Source: Spirochaetia bacterium (GTDB lineage: Bacteria; Spirochaetota; Spirochaetia; Treponematales; Breznakiellaceae). From it: 16,205 nucleotides of DNA. Of the stretch, positions 7,141-13,823 are shown one piece after another. The notes under the pieces were generated by a model that worked only from the letters and a program-made list of their open reading frames with translations, was not told the DNA's origin and ran no database searches. Each line of letters opens with the position of its first letter. Positions within the stretch are counted from its first letter, which is position 1. The stretch lies in contig BNUY01000062.1 in NCBI GenBank assembly GCA_025997715.1, positions 1 through 16,205 on the forward strand, written 5' to 3'. Position numbers and translations under genes: made by a program.

Positions 7141-8229
7141 TCATTTCTTACCCTTCGTATAAAACGGAAGGGCAACTACTACCGCCTCAATCTTTCTGCC
7201 CCGCACATCCACCTCCACCGTGGTTCCCACCTTGGCAGCCGCCGTGTCCAGGAGCGCCATGGCAAGGGCTTCCTTCAGGTAGGGACAGTGGGTCCCGGAG
7301 GTGGTCTGGCCGACCAGCTTCCCCCCGCAGAACACGTCAAAGTGCTCCCGCGCGATGCCCCGCCCGGTTATCTTCAGCCCGACCCGCTTTCGTGACGGCG
7401 TCTCCTTCCCCACCAGGGCACTCTTCCCGATAAAATCCGGTTTCTCCATCTTTACCGCGGAACCGAGGCCGGCCTCGAAGGGAGTGATGGTATCGTTCAT
7501 CTCGTGCCCGTAGAGGGGCATGGCCGCCTCCAGCCGCAGGGTGTCCCGCGCCCCGAGCCCGCAGGGAATAAGCCCCGCGCTCTTGCCCGCCGCAAGCACC
7601 TTGTCCCAAAGCTCCACCGCCTTGTCCGCCGCGCAGAACAGCTCAAACCCGGTTTCCCCGGTATAGCCCGTGCGGGACACAATGCAGTCAATCCCGGCCA
7701 CATTTCCCTTTTCAATCAGGGTGTAGTACCCTTGAGGGATGGTAGTCGAAAGGGATGCGAGAATCTCCGGAGTCGCCGGTCCCTGGAGGGCAATTTCCGC
7801 CAGGGTGTCGGAAATATCCTCAAAGGTAACGCCGGTTTTTCCCAGGTGGGATTGTATCCAGTCGGCATCCTTGTCGCGGTTTGCGGCGTTGACCACCAGC
7901 ATATAGCGGTTTTCTTCCATACAACACACCACCAGGTCGTCCACCTCGCCCCCCTGTTCATTACACATCAGGGTATAGCGGACCCGGCCCAGGGGCATGT
8001 CCGTAAAATCGTTGGTTAAAATCCGGTTGAGATTTGCCAGGGCTTCGGGGCCCTTGATGACAAATTCGCCCATGTGGGATACGTCAAAAAGGCCCGCCTT
8101 TTCGCGGACCGCGTTATGCTCGGTGATAACGCCCGATTCATACTGCACGGGAAGCAGATAGCCCGCAAAGGGAACTATCTTTCCGCCGTGAGATTCGTGC
8201 CATTGGTACAGGGGAGTTTTCTTTTCCAA
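7141..8229 (-). CDS. gcvT: aminomethyltransferase (T-protein) of the glycine cleavage system
   Basis: GcvT transfers the methylene group from aminomethyl-GcvH to tetrahydrofolate, releasing ammonia. Conserved blocks are [22 protein letters not shown] at the start, FDVSHMGEF (48-56), [12 protein letters not shown] (93-104) whose aspartate is the usual folate-site residue, [12 protein letters not shown], and later [19 protein letters not shown] and the GLGSAVK region. I chose TTG at 8229-8227 as the start. It lies five bases after AAGGAGG and gives 362 residues with the family's normal N-terminus. ATG at 8256 has no binding site and would add nine unconserved residues (MRSFLKEAT); a still longer frame runs into the riboswitch. 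The gene is the first of the operon and the direct target of that riboswitch. Confidence 0.94.
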   Translation of the reverse strand: MEKKTPLYQWHESHGGKIVPFAGYLLPVQYESGVITEHNAVREKAGLFDVSHMGEFVIKGPEALANLNRILTNDFTDMPLGRVRYTLMCNEQGGEVDDLVVCCMEENRYMLVVNAANRDKDADWIQSHLGKTGVTFEDISDTLAEIALQGPATPEILASLSTTIPQGYYTLIEKGNVAGIDCIVSRTGYTGETGFELFCAADKAVELWDKVLAAGKSAGLIPCGLGARDTLRLEAAMPLYGHEMNDTITPFEAGLGSAVKMEKPDFIGKSALVGKETPSRKRVGLKITGRGIAREHFDVFCGGKLVGQTTSGTHCPYLKEALAMALLDTAAAKVGTTVEVDVRGRKIEAVVVALPFYTKGKK

Positions 8230-8234
8230 TGTGG

Positions 8235-8301
8235 CCTCCTTCAGGAAAGAACGCATTACCGGCTCTATGAGCCGGGGGGTTTCCGAGAATCTCGAAATGC
8301 G
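8235..8301 (-). promoter_or_regulatory. riboswitch expression platform: predicted three-way junction plus ribosome binding site
   Basis: Directly after aptamer 2, the minus-strand RNA can close a stem between 8301-8296 (CGCATT) and 8257-8252 (AATGCG). This encloses two hairpins: CGAG-ATT-CTCG (8294-8284) and CCGGCTC-ATA-GAGCCGG (8275-8259). Next, TTTCC (8248-8244) can pair with the ribosome binding site GGAGG (8239-8235) over a TGAA loop. No terminator-like hairpin with a uridine run is seen, so control of translation start is more likely than termination. Pairings were found by eye, not computed. Confidence 0.5.
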
Positions 8302-8512
8302 CTCCGTCTTATAACCTGAAAGATTCTTCCCCCGGTGCAAACCGCAGTTTTACGAGGAAATTGCCTCTTCGGTGCCGGGATGAGGTAAATCCAAACAGGA
8401 TTTGGCCTTATTTACCCGTCTTTCCGGAGGTTCGTCAGAATCCGGTACTTTTTGCCTGAGAGTTTTTCGCAAATGCCCCTTCGGCGGCGGATTTATCCGC
8501 TCTCTCCCGGAT
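8302..8512 (-). promoter_or_regulatory. tandem glycine riboswitch (two aptamers)
   Basis: The RNA is read on the minus strand. Aptamer 1 (8512-8440) has P1 ATCCGG/CCGGAT, then GGGAGAGAGCGG, the core GCCGCCGAAGGGGCA, and AAACTCTCAGGCAAAAAG, all hallmark glycine-aptamer strings. Aptamer 2 (8430-8302) has P1 CTCCG/CGGAG, GGAAAGAC paired with TCTTTCAGG, and the core GCACCGAAGAGGCAA. It also contains an added helical arm at 8416-8384. A short linker joins the two. Location just upstream of gcvT is the classic setting. Glycine binding to such tandem aptamers is established; here it is expected to switch on the cleavage operon when glycine is plentiful. Confidence 0.93.
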
Positions 8513-8539
8513 ACTTCATACGAACTTATAACTATACTA

Positions 8540-8568
8540 AGATTAGTGCCGCTTTGGGGCAAAGTCAA
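8540..8568 (-). promoter_or_regulatory. promoter of the gcv operon
   Basis: TTGACT (8568-8563) is followed, after exactly 17 bases, by TAATCT (8545-8540). Transcription would start near 8533, about 20 bases before aptamer 1, which is the right distance for a riboswitch leader. The -35 is strong and the -10 imperfect. Confidence 0.6.
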
Positions 8569-8612
8569 GGTTTTTTTTCGAGCTTTGTCTATACCAATCA
8601 CTTTTTTGTCCA

Positions 8613-8641
8613 TTTACAGAAGGGCAAAACTTGGGTAATAC
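8613..8641 (+). promoter_or_regulatory. possible promoter of the aldolase cluster
   Basis: TTTACA (8613-8618), a 17-base spacer and TAATAC (8636-8641) resemble a sigma-70 type promoter with a weak -10. A start about seven bases downstream would fall within a few bases of the aldolase ATG at 8650, giving an almost leaderless transcript. This would explain the lack of a clear ribosome binding site. The evidence is only positional. Confidence 0.3.
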
Positions 8642-8649
8642 TGGGTAAC

Positions 8650-9780
8650 ATGAGCGTACAGGAACTTGTCGATATTTCCCGGCTTTACGGCTCCAACCCG
8701 GCGTATGTCATTGCCGGGGGGGGAAATACCTCCTTCAAAGAGGGGTCAACCCTGTTTGTAAAAGGCTCCGGGACGAGCATGGGGGACATTAGCGCCGAAG
8801 GGTTTGTGAAGATGGACCGGGCAAAATTGGCCCGTATCTGGGAAAAAGAGTACCCCCATGATGAGGATCAGCGGGAAGCGGCGGTGCTGGCGGATATGAT
8901 GGCCGCGAAGCAGCCCGGCGAGGAAAGCAAGCGCCCCTCTGTTGAAACCCTGCTCCACGATTTGCTGCCCTTTACCTTTGTGGTGCACACCCATCCGTCA
9001 CTGGTGAACGGCCTTACCTGTTCCCAGGATGGCGAAACTGCCGCAAAAGCCCTTTTCGGTGAAACCTGCCTCTGGATACCTATCACCAATCCGGGGTATA
9101 TCCTTTCGGCGGCGGTAAAAAAGGCTGCGGATGCCTATCTGACCCGCACGGGGAAACCGGTGGACCTCATTTTCCTCCAAAATCACGGGGTTTTTGTCGG
9201 CGCCGATTCTATTGAGGGGATAAAGGCGATTTATACGAAAATCCTGGCTGTCCTGGACCAAAAAATAGCGCAGAAACCTGATTTTTCCGGAAAAACCGGT
9301 GTGTATGGCGATTCGGCAGACATTGCACGCCTCCTGGCCGCCTGTGCCGGGCAAGATTCCCGGGTTGCCTTTGAACGGAACGCCGAATTTGCCCGCCTTA
9401 CCGGAACCGGCGCTGATTTTGCCCCTGTTTCTTCCGCCTTTACCCCGGATCATATCGTCTATTCCGGCAGTGATCCCCTGTTTATCGCCATTGACGACAC
9501 TAAGGGGCTTCCGGAGCAGGTGTGGGATGCATGGAAACGGCATCTCGACAAAACCGGGCGGGCGCCGAAGATTGCCGCGGTCCAGGGCAGGGGGATTTTC
9601 GGCATCGGTACATCGGAAAAAACGGCGTCCCTGGCGCTTGAACTCTTTACCGATACCGCAAAAGTCGCGGCCTATTCGGAAAGCTTTGGGGGCCCGCGCT
9701 TTATGACGGCGGACAAGATAGATTTTATCAACAATTGGGAAATGGAAAAGTACCGTTCCAGGGTTGTGGAAAAGTCATGA
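8650..9780 (+). CDS. class II aldolase/adducin-family protein (rhamnulose-1-phosphate aldolase-like)
   Basis: This is a zinc-dependent aldolase expected to cleave a ketose phosphate into a three-carbon phosphate and an aldehyde. With the ATG at 8650 it has 376 residues. Visible are the phosphate-binding loops AGGGNTSFK (22-30) and VKGSGTS (37-43), the RPSVETLLHDLLP block (95-107), the zinc histidines HTH (113-115), and LQNHGVFVG with H179. The C-terminal half, with AVQGRGIFGIGTSEK and SESFGGPRFMTADKIDFINNWE, matches what I recall of the aldolase part of the two-domain aldolase/short-chain dehydrogenase proteins. Here the dehydrogenase is a separate gene, two genes downstream. A frame extending back to 8452 overlaps the opposite-strand riboswitch and is rejected. 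There is no good ribosome binding site. The stop overlaps the next start (ATGA). Exact substrate is unknown. Confidence 0.88.
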   Translation: MSVQELVDISRLYGSNPAYVIAGGGNTSFKEGSTLFVKGSGTSMGDISAEGFVKMDRAKLARIWEKEYPHDEDQREAAVLADMMAAKQPGEESKRPSVETLLHDLLPFTFVVHTHPSLVNGLTCSQDGETAAKALFGETCLWIPITNPGYILSAAVKKAADAYLTRTGKPVDLIFLQNHGVFVGADSIEGIKAIYTKILAVLDQKIAQKPDFSGKTGVYGDSADIARLLAACAGQDSRVAFERNAEFARLTGTGADFAPVSSAFTPDHIVYSGSDPLFIAIDDTKGLPEQVWDAWKRHLDKTGRAPKIAAVQGRGIFGIGTSEKTASLALELFTDTAKVAAYSESFGGPRFMTADKIDFINNWEMEKYRSRVVEKS

Positions 9781-11114
9781 CCGATTACCGCACCTTGATT
9801 AACGATCCCCATGCTGATCCCCAGGAACGGCTCCGGGGGCTTAGTGCCCTGGAAAAACCCGCCGGTTTGCCGGTTTCAGGCGGGGAGGTGAATAACCACA
9901 TCCACACGGTTTACAGTTTCAGCCCCTATACCCCCAGTATGGCCGCCCTCAGGGCACGGGAGGCGGGGCTTCTGGCGGCGGGGTCGGTGGATCACGATTC
10001 CATCGGCGCGGCGGAGGAGATGATTGCCGCCTGTTCGATCCTCGGTATCGGCGGCTGTACCGGGTTTGAGGTTCGGGTACGTTTCGGGGGGAGCTTTGCC
10101 GGCAGAAAGATCAACAACCCCGATTCCAAGGGCATGGCCTACATGACCGTCCAGGGAATACCCGCCCCGGCGATTCCCCAGGTGCGGGATTTTCTCGCCC
10201 CCCTCCGGCAGGAACGGCTGGCAAGAACCCGGCGGATGGCCGAATCCGCCAATGCGATTTTCCATGAGGCGGGGCTTCCCGATATAGATTTTCAGCGGGA
10301 TGTGATCGATAAATCGCTGTATGCCCATGATGGGGAGATAACCGAACGGCACCTTTTAGCGGCGGCGGCGGAAAAGCTCATTGCCGCATACGGGAAGGGG
10401 CCGGTGATCAATGAAAAGCTTGCCCTGCATTTTGGCGTTACACCTCCGGCAAAAGCGGCCCAGGCGCTTTCTGATCCGGAAAACCCGCACTATCTCTACG
10501 ATCTGCTGGGGATACTCAAATCAAGTTTCTTAAGCCGTATCTTTATCCAACCCGGCGCTAAGGAATGTATCAACGCCGAAGCGGTAACGGCCTTCGCGGA
10601 TTCCATCGGCGCAATATCGGCCTATGCGTATCTGGGGGATATTGCGGAATCGCCCACGGGGGATAAGAAGGCGGAGAAGTTTGAGGATGATTATATAGAA
10701 GAATTGTTTGATGAGTTGTCCCGGTTGGGGTATCGGGCGGTGACCTATATGCCCCCCCGGAATACTCCGGAACAGCTCCGCCGGGTGCAGCGTTTGTGTG
10801 CGGAACGGGGGTTTATGGAAATTTCCGGGGTGGACATCAACAGTTCCCGGCAGTCATTTAACTGCCCGGAGATATTGCAGGATGATTTCCGTCATTTGCT
10901 GGATACTACCTGGGCGCTCATTGCCCATGAACGGCTGGGGTCCCTTGATCCCCGCTTCGCCCTTTTCTCCCCGGACAATCCTCTGGGAACACTGCCGCTG
11001 CAAAAGAGGCTTGCCGCATACGCCCGTGCGGGAAAGGATTTGGACCTTGCATACCCGGAAGCGTCGGCGCCGGGGATACTCAAAAAACTACAGGAAGGAA
11101 GGTATCAACCATGA
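9777..11114 (+). CDS. PHP-domain protein (metal-dependent phosphoesterase-like)
   Basis: The 445-residue protein has the PHP metal-site signatures NNHIHTVYSFSPYTP (HxH at 41-43), GSVDHDSIGAAEE (DHD at 72-74) and GFEVRV (E98). PHP domains hydrolyse phosphoesters in histidinol-phosphate phosphatase and related enzymes, so a sugar- or polyol-phosphate phosphatase role is a reasonable guess, not shown. The remaining sequence contains YIEELFDELSRLGYRAVTYMPPRN and a C-terminal block around FALFSPDNPLGTLPLQKRL, which I do not recognise from a named family. It starts inside the aldolase stop (ATGA) and ends inside the next start (ATGA), so it is tightly coupled to both neighbours. An upstream ATG at 9735 lies inside the aldolase gene and is disfavoured. 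Confidence 0.85.
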   Translation: MTDYRTLINDPHADPQERLRGLSALEKPAGLPVSGGEVNNHIHTVYSFSPYTPSMAALRAREAGLLAAGSVDHDSIGAAEEMIAACSILGIGGCTGFEVRVRFGGSFAGRKINNPDSKGMAYMTVQGIPAPAIPQVRDFLAPLRQERLARTRRMAESANAIFHEAGLPDIDFQRDVIDKSLYAHDGEITERHLLAAAAEKLIAAYGKGPVINEKLALHFGVTPPAKAAQALSDPENPHYLYDLLGILKSSFLSRIFIQPGAKECINAEAVTAFADSIGAISAYAYLGDIAESPTGDKKAEKFEDDYIEELFDELSRLGYRAVTYMPPRNTPEQLRRVQRLCAERGFMEISGVDINSSRQSFNCPEILQDDFRHLLDTTWALIAHERLGSLDPRFALFSPDNPLGTLPLQKRLAAYARAGKDLDLAYPEASAPGILKKLQEGRYQP

Positions 11115-12388
11115 GTTTTACGGATCATATACTGCTGGCGCCCCTTATCCGGGGGCTTTGGATCAATGCGGCGGGGGAAAGTTCTGACACGAAGTGTCCG
11201 CGGGTTGTTGTGCCCGCCGGTGATGCCGCTCCCGCCCAGGCCCTTTCCGCCGATCTCAGTGCCGCATGGACGGGGGATGGTTTCGATGAGGCGCAGGCGG
11301 TTAGGCCGCTAAAGGAAGCCTATGCCGCATGGGAAGCCGGGGCTGCCAAAACGGAGGGCGCGAAAACCCAGCCTTCCTGCGCCAGGATAAAAACACCCGC
11401 GGGGGAAGCGGTGTACTGGATAGACCGGGACCTTCTTTCCGCCCGGAAACGAAGTGAAGCCGGTGATGCTTCACCCCTGGTATTAAGCGACACTAATACT
11501 GCACCTGCCGGAGGAAGCGATTCCGGTATAGCGGCGCCGGGGGCTTCCGCAGTAAACCGGTCGTCGGTGGTAAAGGATAAAGTAGTGTTGGTAACCGGAG
11601 GCGCGCAGGGCTTTGGGGAAGAAATTGTCCGGGGGCTTGCCGCGTCGGGGGCGCTGGTGTTTATCGCCGACTTGAACCTGGCCGGGGCGGAAAAACTGGC
11701 GGCTGCCCTCAACACCGCAGAAAAACGGATCGCCGCCGTTGCGGTTCCGGTTAACGTTTCTGACGAGGCTTCGGTGGAGGCCCTCTTCAAAACAATTGCG
11801 GATACCGCCGGAGGCCTGGACCTTTGCGTGAGCAACGCCGGGGTAGTTAAGGCGGGAAGCGTTTTGGAACAGGATGTGGGGGCATTTAAGTTTGTCACGG
11901 ACATCAACTATACGGGGTTCTTCCTTATGGCAAAACACGGTGGACGGCTGCTCCGTCGGCAAAACCGCACCGCGCCGGGGTGGAAAACCGACATCATACA
12001 AATAAATTCCAAATCCGGCCTGGAGGGTTCCAATAAAAATGGCGCCTATGCGGGGGGCAAATTCGGCGCAATCGGATTGGTGGAAAGTTTTGCCCTGGAA
12101 CTGGTGGCATACGGCATTAAGGTAAACGCCATTTGTCCGGGGAACTTCCTGGACGGCCCCCTCTGGTCGGACCCGGAGAAGGGGCTTTTTGTGCAGTACC
12201 TAAACGCCGGCAAAGTACCGGGTGCCAAGACCGTGGCGGAGGTACGGGCCTTTTACGAAGCCAAGGTTCCTATGAACCGGGGCTGCACCGGCGCGGATGT
12301 GATGCGGGCCATCTATTATGCGGTCGAACAGGAATACGAAACAGGCCAGGCAATCCCGGTTACCGGCGGCCAGGTTATGTTACATTAA
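11111..12388 (+). CDS. short-chain dehydrogenase/reductase with a long N-terminal extension
   Basis: This is a 425-residue NAD(P)-dependent oxidoreductase. The SDR domain begins near residue 155: the cofactor motif TGGAQGFG (162-169), D187 in FIADLN suggesting NAD preference, CVSNAGV (239-245), the serine in INSKSG (S300), and the catalytic YAGGK (Y313, K317). INAICPGNFLDGPLW follows, and the end reads TGQAIPVTGGQVMLH. It resembles sorbitol-6-phosphate 2-dehydrogenase and the dehydrogenase half of aldolase/SDR proteins. Residues 1-154 are not SDR: 1-112 could be a small domain, and 113-152 is an Ala/Ser/Gly-rich linker. The start overlaps the PHP gene stop, with AGGAAGG ahead of it. The reaction is presumably oxidation or reduction of the aldehyde or polyol linked to the aldolase; the substrate is unknown. 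Confidence 0.88.
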   Translation: MSFTDHILLAPLIRGLWINAAGESSDTKCPRVVVPAGDAAPAQALSADLSAAWTGDGFDEAQAVRPLKEAYAAWEAGAAKTEGAKTQPSCARIKTPAGEAVYWIDRDLLSARKRSEAGDASPLVLSDTNTAPAGGSDSGIAAPGASAVNRSSVVKDKVVLVTGGAQGFGEEIVRGLAASGALVFIADLNLAGAEKLAAALNTAEKRIAAVAVPVNVSDEASVEALFKTIADTAGGLDLCVSNAGVVKAGSVLEQDVGAFKFVTDINYTGFFLMAKHGGRLLRRQNRTAPGWKTDIIQINSKSGLEGSNKNGAYAGGKFGAIGLVESFALELVAYGIKVNAICPGNFLDGPLWSDPEKGLFVQYLNAGKVPGAKTVAEVRAFYEAKVPMNRGCTGADVMRAIYYAVEQEYETGQAIPVTGGQVMLH

Positions 12389-12405
12389 ACATGAATAAGA
12401 AAAAC

Positions 12406-12485
12406 AACCGCAAAGGCGCCGAAGGCGCGCGAAGGAAAGAAGAAGGGTCTTTCCTTCCTTTGTCGCCTTCGGCGCCTTTGCGGTT
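12406..12485. repeat. intergenic palindrome, class A (AAAGGCG units), between SDR and zinc dehydrogenase genes
   Basis: The outer 22 bases of each arm, beginning AACCGCAAAGGCGCC and ending with its mirror GGCGCCTTTGCGGTT, are perfect inverted copies. Beyond these, looser pairing of AAGGAAAG and CTTTCCTT brings the arms nearly together. This is the same class as 3746-3848, in the same orientation relative to the window, including the right-hand GGTTAAAAATTCTT. It starts 17 bases after the SDR stop. The strong stem could act as an mRNA stability or processing element within the cluster; an AT-rich stretch after it leads to the next ribosome binding site. Confidence 0.87.
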
Positions 12486-12520
12486 AAAAATTCTTTATTA
12501 TATTTTTTGGAGGAGTAATT

Positions 12521-13798
12521 ATGAAAACAAAAGCAGTCCGCATTTACGGCGTCAATGATCTCCGGCTGGAAGAATTTGATCTTCCTGAAATTAAGGATGA
12601 TGAAATACTGGCCCGGGTGGTTTCGGATTCAATCTGCATGTCCAGCCACAAACTTGCCATGCAGGGGAACAAGCATAAACGGATCCGTTCCGACCTGGCA
12701 AAAACGCCTACCATCATCGGTCACGAATTCTGCGGGGTTATTGAGAAGGTTGGGGCTAAGCTGGGGGGGAAATTCAAACCCGGATCCAAGTTTGCCATCC
12801 AGCCGGCCCTGAACTATCCCGACGAACACGGGCAGGAGACCCTCTGGGCACCGGGCTATTCCTATCAGCACATCGGCGGGGATGCTACCTACATCATCAT
12901 CCCTGGGGAAGTGATGGAGATGAACTGCCTCCTGGACTATCAGGTGGATAATTTTTTCATGGGCTCCCTGGCGGAACCCGTGTCCTGTGTTGTCGGCGCA
13001 TTCCACGCCCAGTATCATACCAGGGGCGGTTCCTATGTCCATGAAATGGGCATCGTCGAAGGGGGCTCACTAATACTGCTGGCCGGGGTCGGCCCCATGG
13101 GTTTGGGTGCCATCGACTACGCCATCCACAACCCCCGCCGCCCCTCCCGCCTGGTGGTAACCGATATTGACGACGCCCGTCTCGCCCGTGCCGCCCAGCT
13201 TTTGCCCCCCGGTGAAGCGAAAAAACACGGCGTAGCGCTTTCCTATGTAAACACGAAAACTATAGAGGACCCTGTTGCCCATCTCAAGGAACTGAACGGG
13301 GGCAAGCTTTACGACGATGTCTTTGTTTTTGCCCCGGTCAAGCCGGTCATCGAAATGGGGGACAGCCTGCTTGGTCACGACGGGTGCCTCAACTTCTTTG
13401 CCGGCCCCACGGACACCGCCTTCGCCGCAAACTTCAACTTCTACAATGTCCATTACGAAGCCCACCACATCGTGGGAACCTCCGGGGGCAACACCGATGA
13501 TATGCGGGAATCCCTGGCAATGATGGCAAAGGGCACACTGAACCCGGTCTTTATGGTGACCCATGTGGGCGGCCTTAACGCCGTTGCCAAGACCACCATC
13601 GACCTGGACAAGATTCCCGGCGGCAAGAAGCTTATCTACACCGGCAAAAAACTGGAGCTTGCCGCCATCGCCGACTTTGCGGAAAAGGGTAAAAGCGATC
13701 CCTTCTATAAGGCGCTGGGAGAAATCTGCGGACGGCACAATGGCTTGTGGAGTAAGGAAGCGGAGGATTACCTTTTAGCAAACGCGGCGGATATTTAA
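12521..13798 (+). CDS. zinc-dependent medium-chain dehydrogenase, SorE-like (L-sorbose-1-phosphate reductase family)
   Basis: This 425-residue MDR enzyme has catalytic zinc ligands C39 (DSICMSSHK) and GHE (H68, E69), and a Rossmann motif in LAGVGPMGLGAIDYA. The blocks GGDATYIIIPGEVMEM, GCLNFFAGPTD, FNFYNVHYEAHH and VGTSGGNTDDMRESL match what I remember of SorE, which interconverts sorbose 1-phosphate and sorbitol 6-phosphate. The cysteine cluster that binds structural zinc in classic alcohol dehydrogenases is not seen. GGAGG stands seven bases before the ATG. A 132-base gap with a palindrome separates it from the SDR gene. Company with an aldolase and an SDR fits a ketose/polyol-phosphate pathway, but the true substrate cannot be told from sequence. 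Confidence 0.88.
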   Translation: MKTKAVRIYGVNDLRLEEFDLPEIKDDEILARVVSDSICMSSHKLAMQGNKHKRIRSDLAKTPTIIGHEFCGVIEKVGAKLGGKFKPGSKFAIQPALNYPDEHGQETLWAPGYSYQHIGGDATYIIIPGEVMEMNCLLDYQVDNFFMGSLAEPVSCVVGAFHAQYHTRGGSYVHEMGIVEGGSLILLAGVGPMGLGAIDYAIHNPRRPSRLVVTDIDDARLARAAQLLPPGEAKKHGVALSYVNTKTIEDPVAHLKELNGGKLYDDVFVFAPVKPVIEMGDSLLGHDGCLNFFAGPTDTAFAANFNFYNVHYEAHHIVGTSGGNTDDMRESLAMMAKGTLNPVFMVTHVGGLNAVAKTTIDLDKIPGGKKLIYTGKKLELAAIADFAEKGKSDPFYKALGEICGRHNGLWSKEAEDYLLANAADI

Positions 13799-13823
13799 GT
13801 ATAGCTTCTTCCGGGTAAACTGT

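Noticed and set aside
8230..8340. Longer gcvT frame from 8340
   Set aside because: It would begin with TTG inside aptamer 2 of the riboswitch, and the added residues are not family-like.
8452..8649. Longer aldolase frame from 8452
   Set aside because: The added 66 codons lie over the opposite-strand riboswitch and promoter. The family N-terminus begins at 8650.
12133..12558. 141-codon plus-strand open frame across the end of the SDR gene and the palindrome
   Set aside because: It overlaps the SDR coding sequence out of frame, and its tail is just the palindrome read as protein. No homology-like motif is visible.
13799..13823. Bidirectional terminator between the converging zinc dehydrogenase and deacylase genes
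   Set aside because: The 25-base gap holds no inverted repeat that I can see.
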